Shown: positions 36,720 to 45,724, numbered from the stretch's first letter. The stretch is 64,000 nt of DNA from Brevibacterium spongiae (GCF_026168515.1 NZ_CP093443.1:1054001-1118000); one strand, 5' to 3'. Translations and numbers: made by a program. Notes: generated by a model not told the origin, from the sequence alone.

Positions 36720-38181
36720 TCCATTCATCCCAGCTGTAGACCCAGTCCGAGATGTCGCTGTCGTCGGTCGACAGGCTCACCCCGGACCCGGTGATCTCGA
36801 CGGGATCGCCGAAGATCGCGGAGTCATAGTAGCGCTTGGCCCGCTCGGTCGTGAGGTTGATGCAGCCGTGGGAGACATTCTGCGAACCCTGGACTCCTGC
36901 CGACCAGGGGGCGGCGTGGATGAATTCGCCGTTGTTGTGGATGCGCACAGCCCACTGCACATCGGTCTCGTAGTCCCACTGCTCGGATGTCATCGTATAG
37001 TCGGCGGCCTTCGACATCACGACATGGGTGCCGTTGTACGACGGTGACTTCGGGGCGCCCAGCGAGGCGGGGAAGTCCATCACTTCCTTGCCGTCGCGGG
37101 TCACGGTCATACGGTGCGTCTTCACATCGGCCTTGACGACCTGCTTGCGTCCGATCTCGAAGTCGAGCGTGAGGTCGTTCTGCCCCACACTGTTCTCACC
37201 CGTCGGCACGTTCTTCAGCGGCACATCGACGGAGACCTTCGAGTGTGCGGGCCAGAACTCCTTGGGGCGGAAGTGCAGGCGGGACTGAGGGTCGTCGTAG
37301 AGCCAACCCCACGAGCCCTCGACCTTGCGCTTCTTGCCGTCCTCGTCGGTGACCGACACCGAGAGTCGACGTTCGACGTCGTCGCGGAACTCCTTGGACA
37401 CGGTCGAGCCGAAGTTGAGGATGATGGGGGCAGCGACGCCCACTGTCTGATCATCGGCGAGGGTCGTGCGCACAGACATCGGTGCGCCATCGGTGGCGCC
37501 GACGCTCACTGTGGTCGTGAGATCGACCTCCTCGCCGTCCGATGTCGTGGCGGTGGCCCGCACCGTGTACTCACTGTCGGCGACGAGATCGTAGGTCGAG
37601 ATCCAGGCGGAGGACTCATCGGGGGCGGTGACCGCCTCGGCATCGGTCTTCTTCGACGTCGACGCGGACTCGGTCGTCGGGGTCGAGCTCGGGGACGAGG
37701 AGCCGGCCTGGGCATCCTCGTCGGCCTTGAGGCTCTGGCCCTCGGCGTCGAAGAACGTGCCGTGGTCGGCTGAGATGCGGGGGTGCTCTTCCTCGGTCAG
37801 CGTGATGTCGGTGAGGGTGGCGTTGTCGACTGCGATGCCGATCCGCTGGCCGGCCTCGAGGTCGAGTGAGTCGCCGGACTCGACGACCTCGCCGAAGTCC
37901 TTGCTGTCGGGGATCGCCGAGGGGGAGGTCGCATCGCCGCTCGGCGAAGCGGTCGAGGCGGAGTCCTCGCCGGGCTGGGCGGTTGAGGTCGGCTCGGACG
38001 TCGAACCGGATTCGGCTGCGTCATCGGTGACCGAACCGATCCGGAACGCGGGTTCTTCGGCCGCCTCGGCGGTCTTCGCTCCATCGCGGGTCGCGTCAGG
38101 GTCGGAGCTCGACGGCGTGCATGCCGTGAGCAGAGCCAGCGTCGAAAGGGCGGCGACGGCCCCTTGGATCTTCGTGGACAA
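36697..38181 (-). CDS. L,D-transpeptidase lipoprotein (Ldt, YkuD domain, two Ig-like domains)
   Basis: 494 residues. Lipobox LALLTAC (Cys at residue 21), a Ser/Thr/Asp/Glu-rich spacer of about 150 residues, Ig-like domains (about residues 180-370; FRPKEFWPAHSKVSVDVPL is typical of Ldt proteins), then a YkuD domain with the catalytic VSHGCINL (Cys about residue 453) and upstream IHNNGEFIHAAPWSAG. These enzymes form 3-3 crosslinks in peptidoglycan and are the carbapenem-sensitive transpeptidases of mycobacteria. Start is TTG at 38181. The unusually long, low-complexity spacer is the only oddity. Confidence 0.93.
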   Translation of the reverse strand: MSTKIQGAVAALSTLALLTACTPSSSDPDATRDGAKTAEAAEEPAFRIGSVTDDAAESGSTSEPTSTAQPGEDSASTASPSGDATSPSAIPDSKDFGEVVESGDSLDLEAGQRIGIAVDNATLTDITLTEEEHPRISADHGTFFDAEGQSLKADEDAQAGSSSPSSTPTTESASTSKKTDAEAVTAPDESSAWISTYDLVADSEYTVRATATTSDGEEVDLTTTVSVGATDGAPMSVRTTLADDQTVGVAAPIILNFGSTVSKEFRDDVERRLSVSVTDEDGKKRKVEGSWGWLYDDPQSRLHFRPKEFWPAHSKVSVDVPLKNVPTGENSVGQNDLTLDFEIGRKQVVKADVKTHRMTVTRDGKEVMDFPASLGAPKSPSYNGTHVVMSKAADYTMTSEQWDYETDVQWAVRIHNNGEFIHAAPWSAGVQGSQNVSHGCINLTTERAKRYYDSAIFGDPVEITGSGVSLSTDDSDISDWVYSWDEWKKLSALD

Positions 38182-38380
38182 CAGGGGAACCTCGTTCGAA
38201 CACAGGGATGAGTACTGCGAATAATGACTGCGGACAATGGTAATGAAGCCAAATCACGAAAGTATTAACGCACGTGCATTTCCATCCCGCTTTTACGCGG
38301 CTGCAGGGTTGCGCCGGTCGGGCTGACCTGGGCCGACAGGGGATAAGGGGAGTTGTGGAATTGTGACCTTGGGGGAATGA

Positions 38381-38468
38381 GGACTCCCCGTGCACCCGCC
38401 AGAGCTCGCTTACCCTTGCTGCCTTCCGGCCCTGGGGGAGTTCACAAGATGACGCCGCACGGGGAGCC
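38381..38468 (-). ncRNA. ffs: 4.5S-type signal recognition particle RNA
   Basis: On the minus strand the sequence contains the SRP helix-8 core GGCCGGAAGGCAGCAAGGG, the GGAA tetraloop region and the asymmetric loop that binds Ffh. The ends CCCCGTGC and GCACGGGG pair to close a single long hairpin of about 88 nt, the short bacterial form. The exact ends are estimated from the pairing. Confidence 0.93.
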
Positions 38469-38537
38469 AGCGACCAGTCTAGTCGAGAGCGACCTCGGCA
38501 CACAAAACGAGTGGTCGGGACCACGTACTCGCGGGGC

Positions 38538-38963
38538 TCAGCCTTTATCGAGGCGACCCTGCTCGATCCATTCCTGTTCTTTTTGGACCCATTCATTGTC
38601 CTCGGGGAAGTCCTCGGGGCCGTTGACGCGGCGCACCTCGATCTGGGATCCGGTCTCCAACGGTGCCTTCTTCGCCCAGGTGATTGCCTCGTCTTGCGTG
38701 GCGACATCCACGATCCAGAACCCGTTGAACAGCTCCCTCAGGGTGCCGTATGCGCCCGTGGTAGAAGTGGGCTCGGTCCCGCTGAAGTCGACGACGGCAC
38801 CTTCAGAAGGGTCGGCCAGTCCGGCTCCGTCAGACAGGACGCCGGCGTTGACCATCGATTCGTTGAAGGCACCCATGGCAGCGATCATCTCTTCGAAGTC
38901 CGCTTCGGCCATGCGCTCGACTGCGGCTTGATCGACGGTGCGCATGATGAGCATGAATTTCAT
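38538..38963 (-). CDS. YCII-related (DGPF-type) small protein
   Basis: 141 residues beginning MKFMLIMRTVDQAAVE and containing GFWIVDVATQDEAITWAKKAP near the middle, both hallmarks of the YCII/DGPF ferredoxin-like family often encoded next to ECF42 sigma factors. Here it stands alone between the SRP RNA and an MFS gene. The ATG has an AAGGAG-like site (aaggagtcacc). Members are of unknown biochemical function; a paralogue at 48011-48418 does sit beside an ECF gene. Confidence 0.82.
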   Translation of the reverse strand: MKFMLIMRTVDQAAVERMAEADFEEMIAAMGAFNESMVNAGVLSDGAGLADPSEGAVVDFSGTEPTSTTGAYGTLRELFNGFWIVDVATQDEAITWAKKAPLETGSQIEVRRVNGPEDFPEDNEWVQKEQEWIEQGRLDKG

Positions 38964-39062
38964 GGTGACTCCTTGGTCAGTGCTGTGGCCGAGCGTGCCC
39001 GGATGAGGCCATCGCGTGCGGTGTTCAAGGCAAGCGTATGCCGAAACTCTCGCCCTGGGGAG

Positions 39063-40532
39063 TCACTCTCGCGGCGTTCGGTGCAGATGCCACGCACCGG
39101 CACCGAAGATGATGCTCAGCAGGATCTGGGTGAGGCATGTGAGGGAGAACGCGACGTCGAAGCCGAAGGCGTCGGTGAAGGTATGGAAGAGCGCCCCAAG
39201 GAGGGCCACTCCTACTGCGATCCCAGCCTGTTGCATGGTCGCTATGAGTCCGCCGCTCAAACCCGCGAGTCGATCCGGGACAGCGTTCACGACCGTGCCG
39301 ACCAGAGGGCCGAACTGCAGGGCCTGACCCGCACCGAGGATGAGACCGGGAACCTGGAACCACAGATGCCAGTCGGTGCCCGTGCTCACCGAGACCCACG
39401 CGATGCCGAGGAGCCCGGAGATCTGCAGCCCGGTGCCCAGCAGCATCGTGCCCGGGCCCGACAACCGAGCGACGATTCTGGGCACGTAGAGGGAGACGAT
39501 GAGGAAGGCGGCGGCGAAGACTGTAAGAGTCAAGCCCGAGACGTAGGCGGGATCGACGTGGCCGATCTGGGAGACCAGTGAGAAGTCGAAGAGGAACGAG
39601 CCGAACCCGGCGAAGAAGATGAAGGCCATGGCCATTCCCACCCATGCGGCGGTAACACTGACTACCTGAGGCGGGATGAGCGGATGACGACCGGTCGCCT
39701 CAGCGGTGTTCTGCCAGACGGCAAAGGCTGCGAATCCGAGGGCACTGACCAGCAGAAGAACGGCGGGCAGAGGCAGCCATCCGGTGACGGGTCCCAGTGC
39801 CAGCCCGATGACGAGGCAGATCATGCTCACGCCCAGCAGGGTCGCTCCTGGCACATCGAGGGATTGGGCCTCCGAGCTGCGGGATTCGGTCAGGCGCAGT
39901 GACCCGAGGAACGCCGCCGCTGCAGCGACACCGCAACTGAGGAACGCAGCTCGCCAGCCCCATGTCTGTCCGAAGGCGGAGATGAGTCCGCCGCCGAGGA
40001 CCTGACCGCCGACGGTGCCGAGTCCTGAGAACGCCCCGAAGAGGCTGATGGCTTTCAGACGTGCGGCGCCGGTCAGAGAGTGCTGGAAGCTCGCGAGGAT
40101 CTGCGGCATCATCAGGGCCGCGGCCAGCCCCTGGGCGGTGCGGGTGACGAGCAGGGTTCCGGATTCCGGGGACAATCCGACGGCAAGTGAGGTGATGACG
40201 AGCAAGCCCGTGCCGAGTGCGAAGAGTCGGCGCCGACCAAAGCGATCGCCGATGCGTCCGCAGTGGATGAGCCCGGACGCAAATGCTGCGGAGAACAGGC
40301 CGACGACGAGGGCGGAAGTCGAATCATCGGCCCCGATTCCGGCCTTCACGGCGGGGACCGCGACGTTCGCGACGGAGAACATGAACGTGGCAAGGAGCGC
40401 GCCGAGGTGGAGGGGCCAGAGGACGGGGGCAGCGGACCCGGCGGTGGCTGCGGGACCGGCGGCCGCCTCGGCGATGGATGGGGTCGGTGCAGTCGTCGGT
40501 TCGGATGCAAGCTGATCAGGAGTTCTTCGCAT
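39063..40532 (-). CDS. MFS transporter, DHA2/EmrB-like
   Basis: 489 residues: an Ala/Thr/Pro-rich N-terminus of about 38 residues, then about 12-14 membrane helices. Motif A is CGRIGDRFGRRRLFALG, and the GLGTVGGQVLGGGLISAFGQTWGWRAAFL block is motif C/D of the DHA2 drug:H+ antiporters. Its divergent neighbour is an XRE regulator with a ligand-binding domain, the usual repressor/pump arrangement. It probably exports a drug or toxic metabolite; which one is not readable. Confidence 0.9.
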   Translation of the reverse strand: MRRTPDQLASEPTTAPTPSIAEAAAGPAATAGSAAPVLWPLHLGALLATFMFSVANVAVPAVKAGIGADDSTSALVVGLFSAAFASGLIHCGRIGDRFGRRRLFALGTGLLVITSLAVGLSPESGTLLVTRTAQGLAAALMMPQILASFQHSLTGAARLKAISLFGAFSGLGTVGGQVLGGGLISAFGQTWGWRAAFLSCGVAAAAAFLGSLRLTESRSSEAQSLDVPGATLLGVSMICLVIGLALGPVTGWLPLPAVLLLVSALGFAAFAVWQNTAEATGRHPLIPPQVVSVTAAWVGMAMAFIFFAGFGSFLFDFSLVSQIGHVDPAYVSGLTLTVFAAAFLIVSLYVPRIVARLSGPGTMLLGTGLQISGLLGIAWVSVSTGTDWHLWFQVPGLILGAGQALQFGPLVGTVVNAVPDRLAGLSGGLIATMQQAGIAVGVALLGALFHTFTDAFGFDVAFSLTCLTQILLSIIFGAGAWHLHRTPRE

Positions 40533-40585
40533 GGCTCCAGTCTGAGTCGGGCGGCGGGGGAGCGGGAGGGCGTGTCGATGGTGTT

Positions 40586-40597
40586 GGTGGCACCACC
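40586..40597. promoter_or_regulatory. Palindrome in the divergent MFS/XRE promoter region
   Basis: GGTGGCACCACC is a perfect 12-base palindrome centred about 60 bases from each of the two divergent start codons. A likely operator for the XRE regulator; not proven. Confidence 0.4.
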
Positions 40598-40653
40598 TGG
40601 CTGAGCGCGGTGCAAGGGTGGAAGAGCCTCAGCGTCGGGCGGACAATGGAGCC

Positions 40654-41553
40654 ATGGCACACGTAAGAACCGAGGAGCTCGGACGATTCCTGCGTTCGCG
40701 ACGCAACCGGGTGCGCCCCTGTGACGTCGGTCTGGCAAAAGGCACCCGGCGCAGGGTGCCGGGGCTGCGGCGCGAAGAGGTCGCTGTGCTCGCGAACATC
40801 GGCACCAGCTGGTACACCTGGCTCGAGCAGGGTCGTGAGGTCCATCCGTCGGAGTCGGTGCTCGAATCCATCGCCGAGGCGCTCCTGCTCGATCGTGAGG
40901 AGCGTGCCCATCTCTTTTCGCTCGGCGGGTATCCCGACCGGGTGGCGAACCCCGGGGATTCGGCGGTCGGTGAGCAGATGCGCACTCTCCTCGATGAGCT
41001 CCTGCCGCTGCCGGCCATGGTCACCGACCCCCGGAACACTGTGCTCGCGTTCAACCCGGTGCAGCGGTATCTCGCCTCCGACCTCGAGGAGTTCGCTGCG
41101 GGGGAGCGCAACTGTGCGATTCAGACGTTCGAGAACCCCGAGTGGGAGAAAGCGTTCCGCAGCGACGAGGGGCACAAGTCGCAGCTCGTGGCGAAGCTGC
41201 GGGCTGCGTATGCGGAGTCGATCGACGACCCGGAATGGTCACCGCTGCTCGCACGGCTGCGCAGGCATCCGGAATTCTGCCGAGTCTGGGATTCAGGTGC
41301 TGTGGGACGGTCTGCCGGACGGGTCAAGAAGATCGAGAACCCGTATGTCGGCACCCTCGCACTGACGATGACGACGATGATCGCCCAGGAGAACCAGCGA
41401 CTGACGCTCTCGGTCTACCAGCCCGTGGACACGCTGACGCGGTCGCGGTTGGAGACCCTGCACGGGTGGATCAACGACGGCAGCATCGAACGCAGACGAG
41501 CCGAAGTGCTCGCCGGGTCTGCTGAGGCTCCTGTTCACCTGCGGATCGTGTGA
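40654..41553 (+). CDS. XRE-family regulator with MmyB-like ligand-binding domain
   Basis: 299 residues. N-terminal helix-turn-helix with the typical FLRSRRNRVRPCDVG and RRVPGLRREEVAVLANIGTSWYTWLEQGREVHPSESVLESIAEAL, followed by a PAS-like MmyB domain (AMVTDPRNTVLAFN, the C-terminal NPYVGTLALTMTTM). This family is common in actinobacteria and often binds fatty-acid-like ligands while controlling an adjacent transporter or dehydrogenase gene. ATG 40654 is preferred over ATG 40618; a weak -10 (GACAAT) six bases before suggests a leaderless transcript. Likely regulates the divergent MFS gene. Confidence 0.88.
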   Translation: MAHVRTEELGRFLRSRRNRVRPCDVGLAKGTRRRVPGLRREEVAVLANIGTSWYTWLEQGREVHPSESVLESIAEALLLDREERAHLFSLGGYPDRVANPGDSAVGEQMRTLLDELLPLPAMVTDPRNTVLAFNPVQRYLASDLEEFAAGERNCAIQTFENPEWEKAFRSDEGHKSQLVAKLRAAYAESIDDPEWSPLLARLRRHPEFCRVWDSGAVGRSAGRVKKIENPYVGTLALTMTTMIAQENQRLTLSVYQPVDTLTRSRLETLHGWINDGSIERRRAEVLAGSAEAPVHLRIV

Positions 41554-41614
41554 TGGTTCACATTCGGCCACAGTGATTTCGCATTGTCGTCACGACTCGG
41601 ATAAGCTGGCTCGC

Positions 41615-41702
41615 GGAGGATTCGCCTAGTGGCCTATGGCGCTCGCCTGGAACGCGGGTTGGGTTAACGCCCTCAGGGGTTCGAATCCCCTATCCTCCGC
41701 CA
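41615..41702 (+). tRNA. tRNA-Ser (GGA)
   Basis: Acceptor GGAGGAT pairs with ATCCTCC, discriminator G and encoded CCA at 41700-41702, anticodon loop CTGGAAC with GGA, a long variable arm (type II) and T-loop GGTTCGAATCCCC. 88 bases. Confidence 0.96.
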
Positions 41703-41704
41703 CA

Positions 41705-41742
41705 GAAGTCCCGGTCCCGCAGAATCTGCGGGCCGGGACTTC
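41705..41742 (+). terminator. Hairpin terminator behind tRNA-Ser
   Basis: GAAGTCCCGG-T-CCCGCAGA pairs with TCTGCGGG-C-CGGGACTTC, an 17-18 bp stem with one mismatch and a tiny loop, two bases after the tRNA. Confidence 0.8.
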
Positions 41743-42134
41743 GTCGATTCACCGACTGGCATGTCCCCTGCGTGCCCGACTACATACCGTTGGTGGCAGC
41801 ACCTACCATCAGCGGCTTCTCCTACAGGTGCCCCAGCATCCCGCACCGTCAGCGGCGAATCCACCCGTTGCACCGGGGTGTTTTGCCGCCGACGGTGGCG
41901 GGTGCACTGCAGACGCGCGACTGTCCCCGTGGCCGCAGCCCCGCGGGCTGTGGTCCTCGCGATACCGGACAGCCAGGCGGCGTCGCGAGCAAGTCAGATG
42001 ACGGTGTATGGCGAAGTGCGTCATTGTGACGGCGTGCGTCGGCGCGCGAAATCACCGCCCGCGATGTGGTGTGCGTCTCAGTAGCCTGGCACCCACACAC
42101 TGCTCATACCAGTTTCGATGGGAAGGGACACTCC
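41743..42134. other. Non-coding stretch between tRNA-Ser and sfnG
   Basis: 392 bases. Short open frames on both strands have no recognisable domain, no ribosome sites and poor codon patterns. I looked for a SAM-type riboswitch before sfnG and did not see one. The 3' flank of a tRNA gene is a common integration site, so this could be decayed insertion DNA; there is no direct evidence such as a repeat of the tRNA end. Confidence 0.5.
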
Positions 42135-43283
42135 ATGACGAACATCCACGCGAACCCGATCTACACAGGCGAACCCGAAGACCTCAAATTCGCCTACTGG
42201 GTGCCCAACGTCTCCGGCGGCCTGGTCGTCTCGAACATCGAGCAGCGCACCGACTGGGGCTACGACTACAACGTCAAGCTCGCCCAGACCGCCGAGTCGG
42301 TCGGCTACGAATACGCACTGAGCCAGGTTCGGTACCTCTCGAGCTACGGCGCCGCCCAACAGCACGAATCGACCGCCACCTCACTCGCGTTGGCCCTGGC
42401 CACGGAGAAGCTCAAGGTCATCGCCGCCATCCACCCCGGCATCTGGGAACCGGCAGTGCTCGCGAAGTTCATCCTCACCGCCGACCAGTTCACGAGGGGC
42501 CGGACCGCGATCAACGTCGTCTCCGGCTGGTTCAAGGACGAATACACCCGCCTCGGGCTGCCCTGGCTCGAGCACGGGGAGCGCTACCGCCGGTCCGCGG
42601 AGTTCATGGAGGTCGTCCGCAAACTCTTCACCGAGGCGAACGTCGAGTACCGCGGCAACTTCTACACCGTCGACGACTTCACCCTCCGCCCCGGCCCCTA
42701 CCCGGTCGAAGGGCGTCCGCACCCGGAGATCTTCCAAGGCGGCAACTCCACCGCGGCCCGGATCAACGGCGGCAAACACGCCGACTGGTACTTCTCCAAC
42801 GGCAAGGACTTCGACGGTTTCCGTGAGCAGTACGACGACGTCACCGAGGTGGCCTGTGCCCACAATCGCAAGGTCCGTTTCGGACTCAACGGGTTCGCCA
42901 TCGTCCGTGACACCGAAGCCGAAGCCCGTGAACAGCTGCGTGAGATCATCGCCAAAGCTGATGAAGGCGCTGTCGAAGGATTCCGGAAATCCGTGCAGGA
43001 GGCCGGAGCCTCGACTGCGGACAAGAAGGGCATGTGGGCGGACTCGAGCTTCGAGGACCTCGTGCAGTACAACGACGGGTTCCGCACCCAGCTCATCGGC
43101 ACCCCGGAACAGGTCGCCGATCGGATCATCGAATACAAGAAGCTCGGCGTCGACCTCATCCTCACCGGGTTCCTCCACTTCCAGGAAGAGCTCGAGGCCT
43201 TCGGCAAGACCGTCATCCCGATCGTGCGCGAGAAGGAAGCCGAACTCGTCAATCAGGGACTGCTCACCCCCGCGGGCGTGTGA
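42135..43283 (+). CDS. sfnG: Dimethylsulfone monooxygenase (FMNH2-dependent)
   Basis: 382 residues, luciferase-like TIM barrel. The N-terminal FAYWVPNVSGGLVVSNIEQRTDW is characteristic of SfnG, which oxidises dimethylsulfone to methanesulfinate with FMNH2 from a reductase partner, allowing use of the sulfur. RGRTAINVVSGWFKDEYTRLG, IFQGGNS and IGTPEQVADRI are usual LLM features. ATG 42135 follows ggaaggga with good spacing. No reductase or sulfonate transporter is adjacent, but another LLM with an ABC importer is in the window. The substrate is inferred by family resemblance. Confidence 0.88.
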   Translation: MTNIHANPIYTGEPEDLKFAYWVPNVSGGLVVSNIEQRTDWGYDYNVKLAQTAESVGYEYALSQVRYLSSYGAAQQHESTATSLALALATEKLKVIAAIHPGIWEPAVLAKFILTADQFTRGRTAINVVSGWFKDEYTRLGLPWLEHGERYRRSAEFMEVVRKLFTEANVEYRGNFYTVDDFTLRPGPYPVEGRPHPEIFQGGNSTAARINGGKHADWYFSNGKDFDGFREQYDDVTEVACAHNRKVRFGLNGFAIVRDTEAEAREQLREIIAKADEGAVEGFRKSVQEAGASTADKKGMWADSSFEDLVQYNDGFRTQLIGTPEQVADRIIEYKKLGVDLILTGFLHFQEELEAFGKTVIPIVREKEAELVNQGLLTPAGV

Positions 43284-43304
43284 ACCTTCGGAGAGATTCC
43301 CTCA

Positions 43305-43364
43305 GGTCACGCGAAACTCGGAAAAGTCGTCACCAGCGACGACTTTTTAGAGTTTCGCGTGACC
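43305..43364 (+). terminator. Long hairpin terminator behind sfnG
   Basis: 27-base arms (starting GGTCACGCGAAACTC and ending AGTCGTC) pair with two mismatches around the 6-base loop accagc, and a T5 run lies within the right arm. Such long stems are unusual. A 12-base direct repeat AGTTCGGTCTGC (43367-43378 and 43395-43406) follows. Confidence 0.75.
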
Positions 43365-43448
43365 CGAGTTCGGTCTGCCGCGGTGGGGCTGCCTAGTTCG
43401 GTCTGCTGTGGGCAGCCGGAGTGTGAGGCGCGTCGAGGCGCGATCCGC

Positions 43449-45032
43449 TCACTTCACGCTGAACGACGCGGACTTGAGTCGCAGCTTCGACCGCAGCTGA
43501 TCTCCCGTACGGCTGGCGGACTTGCCCGCCACCGAGGTGGCCTTCACCGTCTTCACCAGACCGGACCCGGTCTTCGTCACCGACAGCGACCGGACGTCTG
43601 CCAGCCCGAATGCCCGCGCCATGTCGGCCTGCTTGATCGTCACCGACCATGAGGCGTTCGGGTTCTTCGCCGAGGCGTATTTCGACGGGGAATCATCGAC
43701 CGAGACCAGGTAGGGCACGGTCGAACCCCACACTTCGGCGGCGGAATACGTCTTGCCGCCTGCAGATGACGAGTACACAGCGTCGATGAGGCTGTCCTTG
43801 TAGGTGACGACACGAGCGGACTTCACCGTCGAACCGCTCATCGTCTGGGTCGCGGCCACGGCCTTGCGCCAGGGGCCCGAATCGCTCGCGTTCTCATGAG
43901 TCCACCCGAGGAAGCGCTGCGAGGCCACCTCGTCGTAGACATTGCAGCCGCATGCCGGTTTCGCGGCACCGAGGTTGCGGTAGGCGTAGGTGCGGGAGGC
44001 GATCGCCTGGCTGCGCAGGGCCTCGGACTGCCACGATGCGGGCATCTCGGCGATTCCGGGCAGGTACTCCTTGTTGAGGCCCAGCACGTTGATGACATTG
44101 AGGGTGCTCTTCAGCTGACCGATCTCGAGGCGTCCGTGACGGTAGGTTCCGGTCGCGCCGTTCTGCGCTCCGCTGACTGACACTGTCGTCGCCGAGGATC
44201 CCTTCCAGTAACGGGTGCCCTGCCATTCGACGATGAGCTTCGACCCCGAATAGCTCTTCGATCCGATGGTCGCCTTGACCGAGCCGGACGAGGTGCGATC
44301 GATCGTGATCTTCGACCCCGACTCGATGGTCTTCGACCCGACCTTGACCCGCAAACGACCGGACCGAGGAGTGACCGTCACCGACTTCTTACCTGTCAGC
44401 AGCTGCACCTTGAGACTGGCGTCAGCGTTCTTCGTCATCGTCGTGACCTTCGACCCGGTGTAGTAGTGCTGAAGGATCTGCGTCGAGGTCTTCCCGGCTG
44501 CTGCCATTCCGCGCGCCCCGTACTGGCTCATCCCGACCCCGTGGCCGAATCCCGAACCCGTGACCGCGAACGTCGCCGGTGCCTTCGCTGTCTTAGTCAG
44601 CTTCACCTTCGCCCCGGACTTGGCCGTCCACACGATGAGGCCGTGCTGGAACTTCTGCCGGGTCTCCGACCCTGACCGGTATTCGCTGCTCGTCGGGTAT
44701 CCCAGGGCTCCGCGCTCCCAACCGGACTTCTTCCACGCCGTGCGGATGGCACCCCATGTGGCATGTGCTCCGGTGGCCTTCGTCCAATGGATGCTGCCGT
44801 GTTTGAACGACTGATAGCAGCCCTTCTGGATCAGTGTGCACCGTTGGGGACCCACTGCCGGGCCGAGCTTGCCGGCGTTGCCGCCGAGTGATTTGTGCTT
44901 CGTGCCGATCGCCCCGGACGTCGCATACGCGGCATGTGCAGGAGGCGGGGCGATGAAGAGAATGAGGAGGAACCCGATGAGCAGTGCCGCGAGGGCAGGA
45001 GTCGTCGCCTTGACGAACGGGGAAGCTGGCAT
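43449..45032 (-). CDS. Secreted SpoIID/LytB-domain protein with LGFP repeats
   Basis: 527 residues. Signal peptide (LAALLIGFLLILFIAPPPAHA), two LGFP-type repeats (KLGPAVGP... and GWERGALGYPTSSEYR, residues about 50-130) that bind mycolic or cell-wall polymers, then a SpoIID domain starting GSGFGHGVGMSQYGARGMA and ending with SLIDAVYSSSAGGKTYSAAEVWG and YLVSVDD. SpoIID in Bacillus is a lytic transglycosylase; here it is likely an envelope hydrolase or cell-wall remodelling protein. The start at 45032 is supported by TATGAT six bases upstream (leaderless). Confidence 0.88.
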   Translation of the reverse strand: MPASPFVKATTPALAALLIGFLLILFIAPPPAHAAYATSGAIGTKHKSLGGNAGKLGPAVGPQRCTLIQKGCYQSFKHGSIHWTKATGAHATWGAIRTAWKKSGWERGALGYPTSSEYRSGSETRQKFQHGLIVWTAKSGAKVKLTKTAKAPATFAVTGSGFGHGVGMSQYGARGMAAAGKTSTQILQHYYTGSKVTTMTKNADASLKVQLLTGKKSVTVTPRSGRLRVKVGSKTIESGSKITIDRTSSGSVKATIGSKSYSGSKLIVEWQGTRYWKGSSATTVSVSGAQNGATGTYRHGRLEIGQLKSTLNVINVLGLNKEYLPGIAEMPASWQSEALRSQAIASRTYAYRNLGAAKPACGCNVYDEVASQRFLGWTHENASDSGPWRKAVAATQTMSGSTVKSARVVTYKDSLIDAVYSSSAGGKTYSAAEVWGSTVPYLVSVDDSPSKYASAKNPNASWSVTIKQADMARAFGLADVRSLSVTKTGSGLVKTVKATSVAGKSASRTGDQLRSKLRLKSASFSVK

Positions 45033-45144
45033 GAGTAGATCATAAGCGCGGCTGTCAAGATCTTCGGTGACGAACAGAAGAACTCCCCGAAACGATTGTT
45101 CCGGGGACTTCCTCACCGACCCTGCGGGGTCGGGACGGATCATT

Positions 45145-45174
45145 CCTCGCCGAGGTGGTCCCACCTCGGCGAGG
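45145..45174. terminator. Perfect inverted repeat, likely terminator of the DJ-1 gene
   Basis: CCTCGCCGAGGTGG-TC-CCACCTCGGCGAGG, a 14-bp perfect stem 17 bases beyond the DJ-1 gene stop. Each arm contains one copy of CGCCGAGG, an oligomer that recurs throughout the window. Confidence 0.7.
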
Positions 45175-45190
45175 GAGACGTCGTTCCTGG

Positions 45191-45724
45191 TCAGCTCAGC
45201 TTTTCGGCGATCGCTTTGTTGAAGGCGTCGAGGTCGCCGGGGTTGCGGGAGGTGATGAGGTTGCCGTCGATGACGACCTCCTCGTCGGTCCAGTCGGCAC
45301 CGGCGTTGATGAGGTCGGTCTTCGTCGAGACGAACGACGTCAGCTTCCGCCCCTTCGCCACTCCCGCCTCGGCGAGGATCCACGGGGCGTGGCAGATCGC
45401 GGCGACCGGCTTGTCGGCGGCGAAGAAGGCCTTGACGAGCTCGACGGCGTCCTCATTCAGGCGCAGGGCGTCGGCATTGAGGGTGCCGCCGGGCAGGACG
45501 AGGGCGTCGAAGTCATCGACGGAAGCCTCGGTGACGGGAACGTCGACGTCGAAGGTCTTCGCGTGGTCCCAATCGCCTTCCATCGCCTGCAGGGTTCCTT
45601 CGGAGGGGGAGACGATGGAGGTCGTGGCGCCGGCCTCGTCGAGGGATGCGCGGGGGCTGGTCAGTTCGACCTGTTCAACGCCGCTGGTCAGCAGGAATGC
45701 GATCTTCTTGTCTGAGATGGCCAT
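45191..45724 (-). CDS. DJ-1/PfpI family protein (YhbO/YajL-like)
   Basis: 177 residues. The nucleophile elbow AICHAPW carries the reactive Cys and neighbouring His of the PfpI/YhbO group, with LVLPGGTLNADALRLNEDAVELVKAF and the C-terminal VVIDGNLITSRNPGDLDAFNKAI. Members act as glyoxalase III-like, protein/nucleotide deglycase-like or stress proteins; the older peptidase label is doubtful. The ATG has AAAGGAG just upstream. It is preceded on the same strand by a quinone-reductase gene, so a shared stress response is plausible. Confidence 0.88.
   Translation of the reverse strand: MAISDKKIAFLLTSGVEQVELTSPRASLDEAGATTSIVSPSEGTLQAMEGDWDHAKTFDVDVPVTEASVDDFDALVLPGGTLNADALRLNEDAVELVKAFFAADKPVAAICHAPWILAEAGVAKGRKLTSFVSTKTDLINAGADWTDEEVVIDGNLITSRNPGDLDAFNKAIAEKLS

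Noticed and set aside
41743..42134. SAM riboswitch before sfnG
   Set aside because: I could not form the characteristic helices or find conserved core bases.
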